DNA of 64,000 nucleotides from Clostridium_AM sp964554365 (lineage in GTDB: Bacteria; Bacillota; Clostridia; Clostridiales; Clostridiaceae): NCBI GenBank assembly GCA_964554365.1, contig CAZKOJ010000001.1, positions 1 through 64,000 of the forward strand. The letters run 5' to 3'. Made by a program: the position numbers and the translations under genes. The notes below the pieces were generated by a model. It worked only from the letters and a program-made list of their open reading frames with translations. It did not search any database and was not told where the DNA came from. Positions 38,104 through 46,440 of the stretch are shown piece by piece; the stretch's first letter is position 1, and every line of letters begins with the position of its first letter.

Positions 38104-40214
38104 ATGCAAAAATAAAGAATTTTAAATTAAACAGTGTTAAGAATAAAATTATACTAACAGTTGCAGTATGTTCTTTCATGGCATGTGCTGTTATAGGAAG
38201 TATAAGTATTTATAAAAGCTCAAATATTATTAAAGATTATGCGAACAATGAACTACTGCTCACAGTAAAAAATAAAACATTTGAACTTAATAATATCTTA
38301 AGTAAAATGGAAACAAGCGTAAACCGTTTAGAGCAGGAATTAGAAAGAGATATTGATATATCTCAGTTAAAAAACAATTCGGTATATATAGAAAACTTGA
38401 AAAGACATCTATCTCCAACAATTGAATCTGTAAGTAAAAACACAACTGAAGCTTTAGGAACATACTTTGTTTTGAATCCTGATTTATCTAGTGGAGGGCA
38501 AGGTGTTTGGTATACGGATTTAGATGGAACTGGCAAATATACAAGCCAACAGATTACGGATATAACCAAATTTTCGAAAGATGACAAAGAACATGTTGGC
38601 TGGTTTTATGAACCTATTAAAGCTTCAAAAGGAATATGGATGAAGCCATATTTAAATAAAAATATAAATATGTATATTATTTCATTTGTAAAACCTATGT
38701 ATATAAATAACACAGTAATTGGCATAGTAGGCATGGATTTTAAAGTTGATAACTTCACTAAATTAATCAAAGATGTAAAAATAAACAAAATTGGTTATTT
38801 CTTTTTATTGGATAATGAATATAACTATTTAATACACCCTACAGTAACTCAAGATAAGAATATGAAAACTATATCAAACGGAAAATTTGCATATATGGTT
38901 GATGCAATCGAAAAAAATAAAACGGGAACTACTGGAACTATTGAGGCTAACTTTGAAGGTGTAGAAAAAATTCTAGGTTATTCTAAGTTATCTAATGGTT
39001 ATACCCTTCTTGTAAATACAAGTACAGCAGAAGTGTTTGCAAAGAGAAATGACTTATTAATAATAACATTATCAGTTACATTAATCTCAATAATAATATC
39101 AATAATAATTGCTTTTTTACTTGGAATAAGAATTTCAAAACCAATTTTGATTACAAAAGAAGTTCTGGAAACAACATCAAACTTTGACTTATCAGCTGAT
39201 AAAGAATTTAAATTAAAATCAACTTCAAATGATGAAATTACCTTAATGATGCAAAGCTTAACTAAAGTAAGAAGTTCCCTTAGAAATATAATTTACAAAC
39301 TTAAAAATAGTTCATATAAAGTGAATGAAGATTCATTAAATATCTCAAAAGCTATGAAAGAAACTTCAACATCTATAAGTGATATATCAAGATCAGTAAC
39401 TGATTTAGCTGAAGGAGTTTTTAATCAATCAAAGAGTGTGCAAGAAGGAGCTAATGTTCTAGACAATCTTGCTTCAAAAATAGACGAAGTAACAAACAGT
39501 TCTAATATTATGAAGCAATCCATTTATGAAACTAATGAAGTTGGCGAAAAAAGCATATCTTCAATAAAAAAATTAGGTGAAGAAATAATAAAAAATACTG
39601 AAATGACTAATACCATAGGAACAAGTATTGAATCACTATCCCAAAAATCAAATTCAATTGGAGAAATTACAAATGTTATTAAAAGTATAGCTTATAAAAC
39701 AAATCTATTATCCTTAAATGCTATGCTTGAAAGTGCTAAAGCAGGTGCTTATGGCAAAGGTTTTTCAGTGGTTGCAGAAGAAATAAAAAAATTAGCTTAC
39801 GAAACAAATTCATCAGCAAAACAAATAGGCGACATTATATTAAAAATTCAAAAGGATATTGAAAACACAAATACTGATATGAACAAAGTAAATGTTTCTA
39901 ATAGAGAATTGAACTCTGTTATATTTACAACAAAACAGGATTTTGAAAAAATATTAAATTCTATTGCAAATATAGTATCTCAAGTTAGTATACTTGAAAA
40001 TAATATTGCTGCTATGAACAAAGATAAAGATACGGTAATGGCATCTATTCAAGAAATATCCTCTATTACTGAAGAGTCATCAGCTTCAACAGAAGAAATA
40101 TCAGCTGCAATTGAGCAGCAGTCTGCAGTAATAGCTGACATAACAAAAATGACAGAAGACTTAAAAATTTTATCACAGCAGTTAAATTCTATAGTTAATG
40201 AATTTAAAATTTAG
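38104..40214 (+). CDS. Methyl-accepting chemotaxis protein, 5' frameshift
   Basis: From the open frame: a dCache-type extracellular sensor (residues about 30-290, with GTYFVLNPDLSSGGQGVWYT and VGMDFKVDNF), a second membrane segment (LLIITLSVTLISIIISIIIA), HAMP, and a cytoplasmic signalling domain with the hairpin tip EITNVIKSIAYKTNLLSLNA. The open frame starts only at an internal ATG (38178), without a ribosome binding site and inside the first membrane helix. The proper start appears to be the ATG at 38104 behind GGAGGAAGGA, but it reads ATG CAA AAA TAA. One more A in the A5 tract (38108-38112) gives MQKIKNFKLNSV in frame with the receptor. As written, the receptor would not be made in full length. 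Confidence 0.85.
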
Positions 40215-40246
40215 GTTGTGTTTAAATGAAATAAAATCTATATAAA

Positions 40247-40293
40247 AAGAACTATAAGCAGATTAATTGATTAAAAATCCACTTATAGTTCTT
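40247..40293. repeat. Dispersed hairpin repeat, copy D (short form)
   Basis: A palindrome with compensating differences from copies A-C (AAGAACTATAAGCAGATT / AATCCACTTATAGTTCTT). Paired changes preserve the outer stem, so structure is maintained. It lies between the convergent receptor and acoL genes, where it can serve as a bidirectional terminator. Confidence 0.8.
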
Positions 40294-40337
40294 ATATAAT
40301 AGAGCATTTGCTAAGTGAAAATATCCTAGCATACTAC

Positions 40338-41726
40338 CTAATTATTGATCATATGAATTGCTTCTTTGTTCACCGCAAGCACAGCTTCTTTCATTGCCTC
40401 ACCTACTGTTGGATGGGCATGTACCGTTGTAATTATTTCTTCTGTAGTAGCTTCTAACCTTAGTGCCAATGCAGCTTCCGCTATTAAATCTGTTGCCCTT
40501 GGGCCAAGTATGTGTACTCCAAGAATTTCATCATATTTTTTATCTGAAATAACTTTTATTATTCCTGTAGTTTCATTCATTATCAGAGATTTTCCATTAG
40601 CCATTAACGGAAATTTACCTACTTTATAATCTATGCCTTTCTCCTTTACCTGTTCTTCTGTTAATCCAACTGAAGCTAATTCAGGTTTAGTGTATACACA
40701 GCTTGGCACAGTTTTATAGTCCATACTTCTATTTTTACCCATTATATTTTCTACAGCTACTATACCTTGATCTGATGCTACATGTGCAAGCATATTTTTA
40801 CCTGTACAGTCACCAATTGCATATATGTTTTTAATATTTGTTTCCATTTTGTCATTAACTATAATACAATTTCTTTCTGTCTTTATGCCTACAGCTTCTA
40901 AATTTAAATCTTTAATATTTGCTGTTCTTCCTACAGCAATTAAAACTTTTTCTGCGTTAAGAACTAAATCTTTTTCACCAGAAAAATTAACTTCAAGTCC
41001 TTCAGGTCTCTCTTCAATTTTTGTAACCTTGTGATTAGTATATATTTCAATACCATCTTTTATTAGTTTATTCTTAAGCATTTCTGAAATTTCAATATCT
41101 ATTGGTGGCAAAATGTGCTGCATCATTTCAATAACAGTTACTTTACAGCCCATACTATTGAAAATATTAGCTAATTCTATCCCTATTACTCCTCCACCAA
41201 TAACAATAAGACTACTAGGTACTTTCTCCAAATTTAATGCACCTGTACTATCAATTACTCCTGCAAGGTCTTTTCCTTCTATAGCTGGTATAAATGTCCT
41301 GGAACCTGATGCTATTACTAATTTATCGTATTTAATTTCTTCTGTAGTTCCATCCTCTTTTGTAACTAAAACAACATTACCTGCTTGAATTTTTCCAGTT
41401 CCGTTAATGACCTTTACTTTATTAGCTGTCAATAAACCTGAAACTCCTGATACAAGTCTTTTTATTACATATTTTTTTCTATTTTGAAGCTTGTTCCAAT
41501 TAACTTTTACACTACCTTCAATATCTATACCTATCTTTTTAGCTTCTTTAATCTCTTCTAATAAATCAGATGTATGAGCCAATACCTTGGTAGGTATACA
41601 TCCGGCATTTAAACAAGTTCCTCCAATCTTTTCTTTTTCAATTAATGTTACTTCAGCTCCTAATTGTGCTGCTCGAATTGCAGCCACATATCCACCTGGT
41701 CCTCCACCTACAATGACTAACTTCAT
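40338..41726 (-). CDS. acoL: Dihydrolipoyl dehydrogenase (E3) of the acetoin complex
   Basis: E3 reoxidises the dihydrolipoyl groups of AcoC with NAD+. FAD binding is by VIVGGGPGGYVAA at the N-terminus, the redox disulfide is in GGTCLNAGCIPTK (C38 and C43 from the chosen start), the NAD-binding GGGVIGIELA lies mid-protein, and the C-terminal HAHPTVGE holds the catalytic His-Glu pair. The frame has three ATGs at its start. Only the third (41726) is correctly spaced from AGGGAG, giving MKLVIVGGG. It is the last gene of the aco cluster, a few bases after acoC, and ends at hairpin repeat D. Confidence 0.93.
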   Translation of the reverse strand: MKLVIVGGGPGGYVAAIRAAQLGAEVTLIEKEKIGGTCLNAGCIPTKVLAHTSDLLEEIKEAKKIGIDIEGSVKVNWNKLQNRKKYVIKRLVSGVSGLLTANKVKVINGTGKIQAGNVVLVTKEDGTTEEIKYDKLVIASGSRTFIPAIEGKDLAGVIDSTGALNLEKVPSSLIVIGGGVIGIELANIFNSMGCKVTVIEMMQHILPPIDIEISEMLKNKLIKDGIEIYTNHKVTKIEERPEGLEVNFSGEKDLVLNAEKVLIAVGRTANIKDLNLEAVGIKTERNCIIVNDKMETNIKNIYAIGDCTGKNMLAHVASDQGIVAVENIMGKNRSMDYKTVPSCVYTKPELASVGLTEEQVKEKGIDYKVGKFPLMANGKSLIMNETTGIIKVISDKKYDEILGVHILGPRATDLIAEAALALRLEATTEEIITTVHAHPTVGEAMKEAVLAVNKEAIHMINN

Positions 41727-41739
41727 ACTCATCATCTCC

Positions 41740-43047
41740 CTACAATATTAACATCTCTGGTTTCTCAATAAAGGCTTTAAGTTTTCCCAAGAATTGAGCT
41801 GCTACTGATCCATCTACTGCCCTATGATCAGCAGTAAGGGATAAATTCATAAGAGGTTTTATAACTATTTCACCATTCTGAACTATTGGAGTTTCTGTAA
41901 TTTTATTTACCCCTAGTATAGCAACCTCTGGCTGATTTATAATTGGAGAGAAATATTCTATGCCATACATTCCAAGATTAGTTATTGTAAATGTTCCACC
42001 TGTAATTTCATCAGGTTTAAGTTCATTCTTCTTTGCCTTATCAGCCAATTCTTTTATTGTTGTTGAAATTTCTTCTAATCCTTTTTCATCAGCATATTTA
42101 ACTACTGGTACTACAAGTCCTTCATCTAAAGCTACCGCTATACCCATATTTACAAAGTTTCTTAAGATTAATTCATTTCCATCAACAGAACAATTAAGTA
42201 AAGGATACTGCAGCAATACCTTTGAAACTATTTTCACTAGCAAATCTGTATAAGTTACTTTATGCACCTCTTTAAGAGCATCTTTAAATCTCTTTAAGTT
42301 AGTCATATCAACCTTTATGTCATATGTTACTGTTGGAGAAGTAATCCAGCTTTCATGCATTCTGGATGCAATTACCTTTCTCATTTGCGACATTTTGACT
42401 CTCTTTTCAAGATACTTGTCCTCTGAATCCTTATTACATTTGCAAAGAGATAAAACATCCTCTTTCATTACTCTTCCATCTTTTTCGATTTTTGACAAAT
42501 CAATATTTAATTCCTTTGCTATTTTGCTTGCCATTGGAGATGCCTTTATTTCATTTTTACTATTTTCAATATACTTTTCCACATCTTCAATTATTATTCT
42601 TCCCTGTGGACCTGTACCTTCAATTAATGTAATATCTATATTATTTTCTAAAGCCATCTTCTTGGCAGGTGGAGAAGCTTTTATTCTTCCGCGTTCTCTC
42701 TCTGAACCTTTCACTTCTTTTACTTCTTTTTCCATTAATTTAGTATCCTTTTGCTCCACTGCTTCGCTATCTGATGAATAATCATTTAATAAAGAAGATA
42801 TATCTTCATCAGCACTCCCTATAATTGCAACTGGCTTTAAACATTCAACTACATCTCCTTCCTCTACAAGTAATTTTCTCACTATTCCGTCATCACTTGA
42901 TTCAAAATCATTGCTCAACTTCTCAGTGGATATCTCAAATAAAACCTCTCCTACTTTGATTTCGTCGCCCTCTTTTTTATTCCAACATACTAACGTACCT
43001 TCTTTCATCGTAAGTCCTAGTTTTGGCATAACTATAATTTTTGCCAT
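41740..43047 (-). CDS. acoC: Dihydrolipoamide acetyltransferase (E2) of the acetoin complex
   Basis: E2 core of the acetoin dehydrogenase complex, transferring the acetyl group to CoA. One lipoyl domain (residues 1-78) has the modified lysine K43 in ISTEKLS. Two successive peripheral subunit-binding-like segments follow: about 118-156 (KASPPAKKMALENNID) and about 165-203 (KASPMASKIAKELNID). The C-terminal acyltransferase domain has the catalytic TADHRAVDG near 408-416. Two such segments where one is usual is notable. The start is behind GGGGGG. It lies between acoX and acoL. Confidence 0.92.
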   Translation of the reverse strand: MAKIIVMPKLGLTMKEGTLVCWNKKEGDEIKVGEVLFEISTEKLSNDFESSDDGIVRKLLVEEGDVVECLKPVAIIGSADEDISSLLNDYSSDSEAVEQKDTKLMEKEVKEVKGSERERGRIKASPPAKKMALENNIDITLIEGTGPQGRIIIEDVEKYIENSKNEIKASPMASKIAKELNIDLSKIEKDGRVMKEDVLSLCKCNKDSEDKYLEKRVKMSQMRKVIASRMHESWITSPTVTYDIKVDMTNLKRFKDALKEVHKVTYTDLLVKIVSKVLLQYPLLNCSVDGNELILRNFVNMGIAVALDEGLVVPVVKYADEKGLEEISTTIKELADKAKKNELKPDEITGGTFTITNLGMYGIEYFSPIINQPEVAILGVNKITETPIVQNGEIVIKPLMNLSLTADHRAVDGSVAAQFLGKLKAFIEKPEMLIL

Positions 43048-43079
43048 AAATACTCCCCCCTTTTTTAATATCTTTAAAA

Positions 43080-44078
43080 CTAATGTATTTTAAAAAAACC
43101 CCTTTTTTGAGCTAGTTCTAATGTATTTATGATATCAACCCGCAGCGGACCATTCCTTGTTATTTTAAAAACAAATCTTTCGCCAGCTTTAAAGGTAATT
43201 TCCCGCTCTCCGTCTAAAGCAATGGTTCCGCCTTCTTTACTAATAAATTCATACTCATCATTAAGATTAATTATATCCACATCTCCTATATAAATAGGTG
43301 TTATAATTCCAGCTGCAACTGGTGCAATAATTTTGTGTTTATTATTTGTTAAGTCAACACTTGCTCCAAAGTCATCATTTTTGCTCACAATCATTTTGCA
43401 TCCAACAATAGCAGAAAAACCTATTGATGCAGGATGTGCTTTTGAAACAATAATCTTTAATATATCCTCAACATTCCATATAGCTTTACTTCCAATATAT
43501 AAATTCTTTGAAATTACTACATCTACTAAAGCCATATCTATTAATTTTTCATCTTTATAAATCTCAATTCTTTTATCCTTAAAACATATTTTATTTATAT
43601 CAAATTTCTTGGAGGCAATTACTCCTGCTGCCATACCTGCTACTGTTCCTTCTATCATCTCAGGATAAGCATTATTTGTACCTGTGGACAGTGCTATTAT
43701 CGGTGTATTCTTTATAATCTTAGCTACAGCCCTACTTGTTCCATCTCCTCCTAGAACAACAATACAGTCTACTTCTAGTTCTTCCATTTTTTTAGTTGCA
43801 TTTATAGTGTCCTCTAAAGTACCAGTGATTCGTATATCTAAAATAGTTACTTTAGCTGTAAGCTCCCCCAAGGTTAATAAGTTATCTTCAACTTTATATC
43901 CGATTTGATATATATCAGGCATAATATAAACATTGCTTACACCACATGCTTGAGCGGCAAGAATTATTCTTTCAACTATATTTACCTTTTCATTATTGTC
44001 AACTGTTGTAGCGTGAGATACAAGTCGTCTAATATCTTTACCAGAGGATGGATTGGCTATAATTCCAATTTTATTCAT
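43080..44078 (-). CDS. acoX: AcoX-like ATP-NAD kinase-fold protein
   Basis: A protein of the ATP-NAD/diacylglycerol kinase fold, found in acetoin operons as AcoX; its exact role is not known. It has NPSSGKDIRRL near the N-terminus, the nucleotide-binding VVLGGDGTSRAVAK, and a LSTGTNNAYPE loop, all typical of the family. I chose the ATG at 44078 because GGTGAGG lies 6 bases before it; the open frame also extends to a GTG at 44090. It lies between the hairpin element after acoB and acoC, and is probably cotranscribed. Confidence 0.85.
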   Translation of the reverse strand: MNKIGIIANPSSGKDIRRLVSHATTVDNNEKVNIVERIILAAQACGVSNVYIMPDIYQIGYKVEDNLLTLGELTAKVTILDIRITGTLEDTINATKKMEELEVDCIVVLGGDGTSRAVAKIIKNTPIIALSTGTNNAYPEMIEGTVAGMAAGVIASKKFDINKICFKDKRIEIYKDEKLIDMALVDVVISKNLYIGSKAIWNVEDILKIIVSKAHPASIGFSAIVGCKMIVSKNDDFGASVDLTNNKHKIIAPVAAGIITPIYIGDVDIINLNDEYEFISKEGGTIALDGEREITFKAGERFVFKITRNGPLRVDIINTLELAQKRGFFKIH

Positions 44079-44129
44079 ACACAACCTCACCTAATTGTGG
44101 GAGGTCTACTTCCCCCCATTAAAATTGAA

Positions 44130-44250
44130 GCAAGATCTTAATTCAGATGGGGATTCCTTTACCCCATCTGAATTTTAGAACTGCGAATGCATGGCTTACT
44201 TGGCGTTGAACTCCCACTTGAAGAAGTGGGAGACTTACGCCAAGTTAGTC
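44130..44250. mobile_element. IS200/IS605-end-like hairpin element (PATE-like) between acoB and acoX
   Basis: Two hairpins in tandem: 44140-44174 (AATTCAGATGGGG / CCCCATCTGAATT) and 44199-44244 (CTTGGCGT...CTCCCACTT / AAGTGGGAG...ACGCCAAG), joined by CTGCGAATGCATGGCTTA. This arrangement resembles the non-coding ends of clostridial IS200/IS605-family tnpB elements. There is no tnpA or tnpB, so it would be a solo, non-autonomous copy. It interrupts the otherwise tight aco operon and could attenuate acoXCL transcription. Confidence 0.6.
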
Positions 44251-44253
44251 AGG

Positions 44254-45225
44254 TTAAAATAATTTTTTAACGCCATTAACTATATCATTGGAATTAGGAA
44301 GTACGAAATTCTCAAGGATTGGTGAAAATGGTATTGGAGTATTAAGTGCTCCAATTCTAACAACAGGTGCATCAAGGTAATCAAAAATTTCTTCACTTAT
44401 GGTAGCAGAAATTTCACCACCATATCCCCCTCTTTTATTTTCTTCTGTAACAACTAACACTTTGTTAGTCTTCTTTACAGAATTAAATATAGTTTCTTTA
44501 TCTAATGGGAATAATGTTCTTGGATCTACTACCTCTGCTTCAATACCTTCCTTTGAAAGCTGCTGTGCAGCTTTTAAGGCTTCATGAACCATTTTACCTG
44601 TAGCTATAATAGTAATATCTTTTCCTTCTTTCTTTATATCAGCCACTCCAAATGGTATTGGTTTAATGTCATCTGGTACTTCACCTTTTAAGCCGTAGAT
44701 TCCTTTATGTTCTATAAATGCAACAGGATTGTCATCGTCTATAGCTGTAAGCATTAATCCTGCTGCATCAGCTGGAGTTGATGGATAAACAACCTTAAGT
44801 CCTGGTACATGTGTAAGCCAAGCTTCTAAGGATTGTGAATGTTGAGCAGCAGCTGATAGTCCACCACCACCAGGCAATCTAACAACCATTGGAATACTTA
44901 TTTTTCCTCCAAACATATATCTAAGCTTTGCAGCCTGATTAACTAGCATATCCATTGCAACTGTAACAAAATCTCCCATCATTATTTCTGCAATTGGCTT
45001 TAATCCTGTAGCAGCTGCTCCTATAGCACATCCAACTATTGCTCCTTCAGATATTGGAGTATCTCTTACTCTTTTATCACCAAATTCTGAATGAAGTGTT
45101 CCTGTTAATCCAAAACATCCTCCAAAAGCTCCTACGTCTTCTCCCAATATTAAGACATTTTCATCTTCCTTCATTTTAATTCTCATTGCTTCTCTTATAG
45201 CTTCCATATAAGTCATATTTTTCAT
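44254..45225 (-). CDS. acoB: Acetoin dehydrogenase E1 beta subunit
   Basis: The beta chain of the TPP-dependent E1 (acetoin:DCPIP oxidoreductase). It is a transketolase-like pyrimidine-binding domain (GEDVGAFGGCFGLTG, AIVGCAIGAAATGLKPIAEI, QAAKLRYMFGGK) followed by a C-terminal domain (EAEVVDPRTLFPLDKETI, then VVTEENKRGGYGGEI). With AcoA it cleaves acetoin to acetaldehyde and a lipoyl-bound acetyl group. It starts right after acoA, with its ribosome binding site inside the last acoA codons. The length of 323 aa is standard. Confidence 0.94.
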   Translation of the reverse strand: MKNMTYMEAIREAMRIKMKEDENVLILGEDVGAFGGCFGLTGTLHSEFGDKRVRDTPISEGAIVGCAIGAAATGLKPIAEIMMGDFVTVAMDMLVNQAAKLRYMFGGKISIPMVVRLPGGGGLSAAAQHSQSLEAWLTHVPGLKVVYPSTPADAAGLMLTAIDDDNPVAFIEHKGIYGLKGEVPDDIKPIPFGVADIKKEGKDITIIATGKMVHEALKAAQQLSKEGIEAEVVDPRTLFPLDKETIFNSVKKTNKVLVVTEENKRGGYGGEISATISEEIFDYLDAPVVRIGALNTPIPFSPILENFVLPNSNDIVNGVKKLF

Positions 45226-45226
45226 A

Positions 45227-46207
45227 TTACCTTACCTCCTCTTTTATGTCACTATAGACATCTTCAACTGCTACTTCCAATTGTGGCTGAGGACTGTTAT
45301 CTGCAAATTCTACAGCTTCTTTAATTTGATTATCAATATCAGCTTGTACTTCTTTTATTCCATCTTCGCTTAAAATTCCATTTTCAAGTATATGTTTTTC
45401 AAACCTTGGTATAGGATCTTTTTTTATCCATTCTTCCTGTTCTTCCTTTGGTTTATATGTGCCAGGATCTCCTTCAAAGTGGCCTCTTTGCCTATAAGTC
45501 TTGCATTCTACTATTGTTGGTCCCTTACTTTCTCTTGCTCTTTTTATCCCCTCCGCTGATGCTTCATAAACTGCAAAAACATCATTTCCATCAACTACAA
45601 CTCCAGGAACATTATAGGCTACTCCTCTATCCGCTACATCCTTAATTGCCTGATGTCTCTTCTGGCTTGTTGATATTCCATATCCATTATTTTCACATAC
45701 AAATACAATTGGTAGTTTCCATACGCTGGCCATGTTCAATGCTTCATGAAATGTCCCCTGATTTGTAGATGCATCTCCAAAGAAACATATACAAACTTGA
45801 TTAGTTCCTTTGTATTGTGCACTTAAACCTGCTCCTAATGCTAGATCGTGACCAGCACCTACTATCCCATTTGCTCCTAGGATACCTTTTGTGGCATCTG
45901 CTATATGCATTGAGCCACCTCTTCCTTTACAATAGCCTGTTGCTTTTCCAAAAAGCTCTGCCATCATAAATTTTAAATTTCCACCCTTTGCAACTATGTG
46001 ACCATGACCTCTATGAGTACTTGTTATATAATCGTTATCATTCAAATTAGCACAAACACCCGTTGCCACAGCTTCTTCACCTATATAAAGATGAATAAAT
46101 CCTGGAATTCTTCCTTCCGCAGAAGCATTCACAGCAACGTCCTCAAATTTTCTTATTTTTAACATAGTTTTGTACATATCAATTACTTTACTATTTGATA
46201 TATTCAA
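45227..46207 (-). CDS. acoA: Acetoin dehydrogenase E1 alpha subunit
   Basis: The alpha chain of E1, carrying the TPP diphosphate-binding motif GDASTNQGTFHEALN followed by LPIVFVCENNGYG. The STHRGHGHIVAKG and GRGGSMHIAD segments are typical of AcoA/PDH-alpha. It catalyses decarboxylation-free cleavage of acetoin, with AcoB. It is the first gene of the operon and lies downstream of a sigma-54-type promoter. The length of 326 aa is normal, with no anomalies. Confidence 0.94.
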   Translation of the reverse strand: MNISNSKVIDMYKTMLKIRKFEDVAVNASAEGRIPGFIHLYIGEEAVATGVCANLNDNDYITSTHRGHGHIVAKGGNLKFMMAELFGKATGYCKGRGGSMHIADATKGILGANGIVGAGHDLALGAGLSAQYKGTNQVCICFFGDASTNQGTFHEALNMASVWKLPIVFVCENNGYGISTSQKRHQAIKDVADRGVAYNVPGVVVDGNDVFAVYEASAEGIKRARESKGPTIVECKTYRQRGHFEGDPGTYKPKEEQEEWIKKDPIPRFEKHILENGILSEDGIKEVQADIDNQIKEAVEFADNSPQPQLEVAVEDVYSDIKEEVR

Positions 46208-46308
46208 TATTATTCCCCCCCATCATTTTCTTTCAATCCCTACCTGAATACATGCTATTACAAGCCTTCTAATATAACACGCCTCCTTTTCTTTTACTAT
46301 TATTAATT

Positions 46309-46324
46309 AGCAAAAGACGTGCCA
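46309..46324 (-). promoter_or_regulatory. Sigma-54 (-24/-12) promoter of the aco operon
   Basis: The minus strand reads TGGCACGTCTTTTGCT, which matches the consensus TGGCAC-N5-TTGCW exactly. It lies about 100 bases upstream of acoA and below the gene for a sigma-54 activator. This strongly supports AcoR-dependent, inducible transcription of acoABXCL. Confidence 0.9.
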
Positions 46325-46387
46325 ATACTTAATTCAATAAAAATCCTTAGATTGCTAATATCAATTTTATTTAAAGTTCATTTTGGG

Positions 46388-46440
46388 AAAAAAGAAAGTG
46401 CCAAAGTGGGAATTTTCAGTTATTTTTCCCATTTTGGCAC
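46388..46440 (-). terminator. acoR terminator overlapping the end of acoR
   Basis: GTGCCAAAATGGGA pairs with TCCCACTTTGGCAC (14 bp, one G-U) and is followed on the minus strand by TTTCTTTTTT. The first arm is coding sequence for the last acoR residues (about VPKWEK), so the stop codon lies in the hairpin loop. It separates acoR from the aco operon and could also serve as a palindromic binding site. Confidence 0.8.

Noticed and set aside
46388..46440. Palindrome as the AcoR enhancer site
   Set aside because: The T-run and position at the end of acoR fit a terminator better; a double role is possible but not shown.
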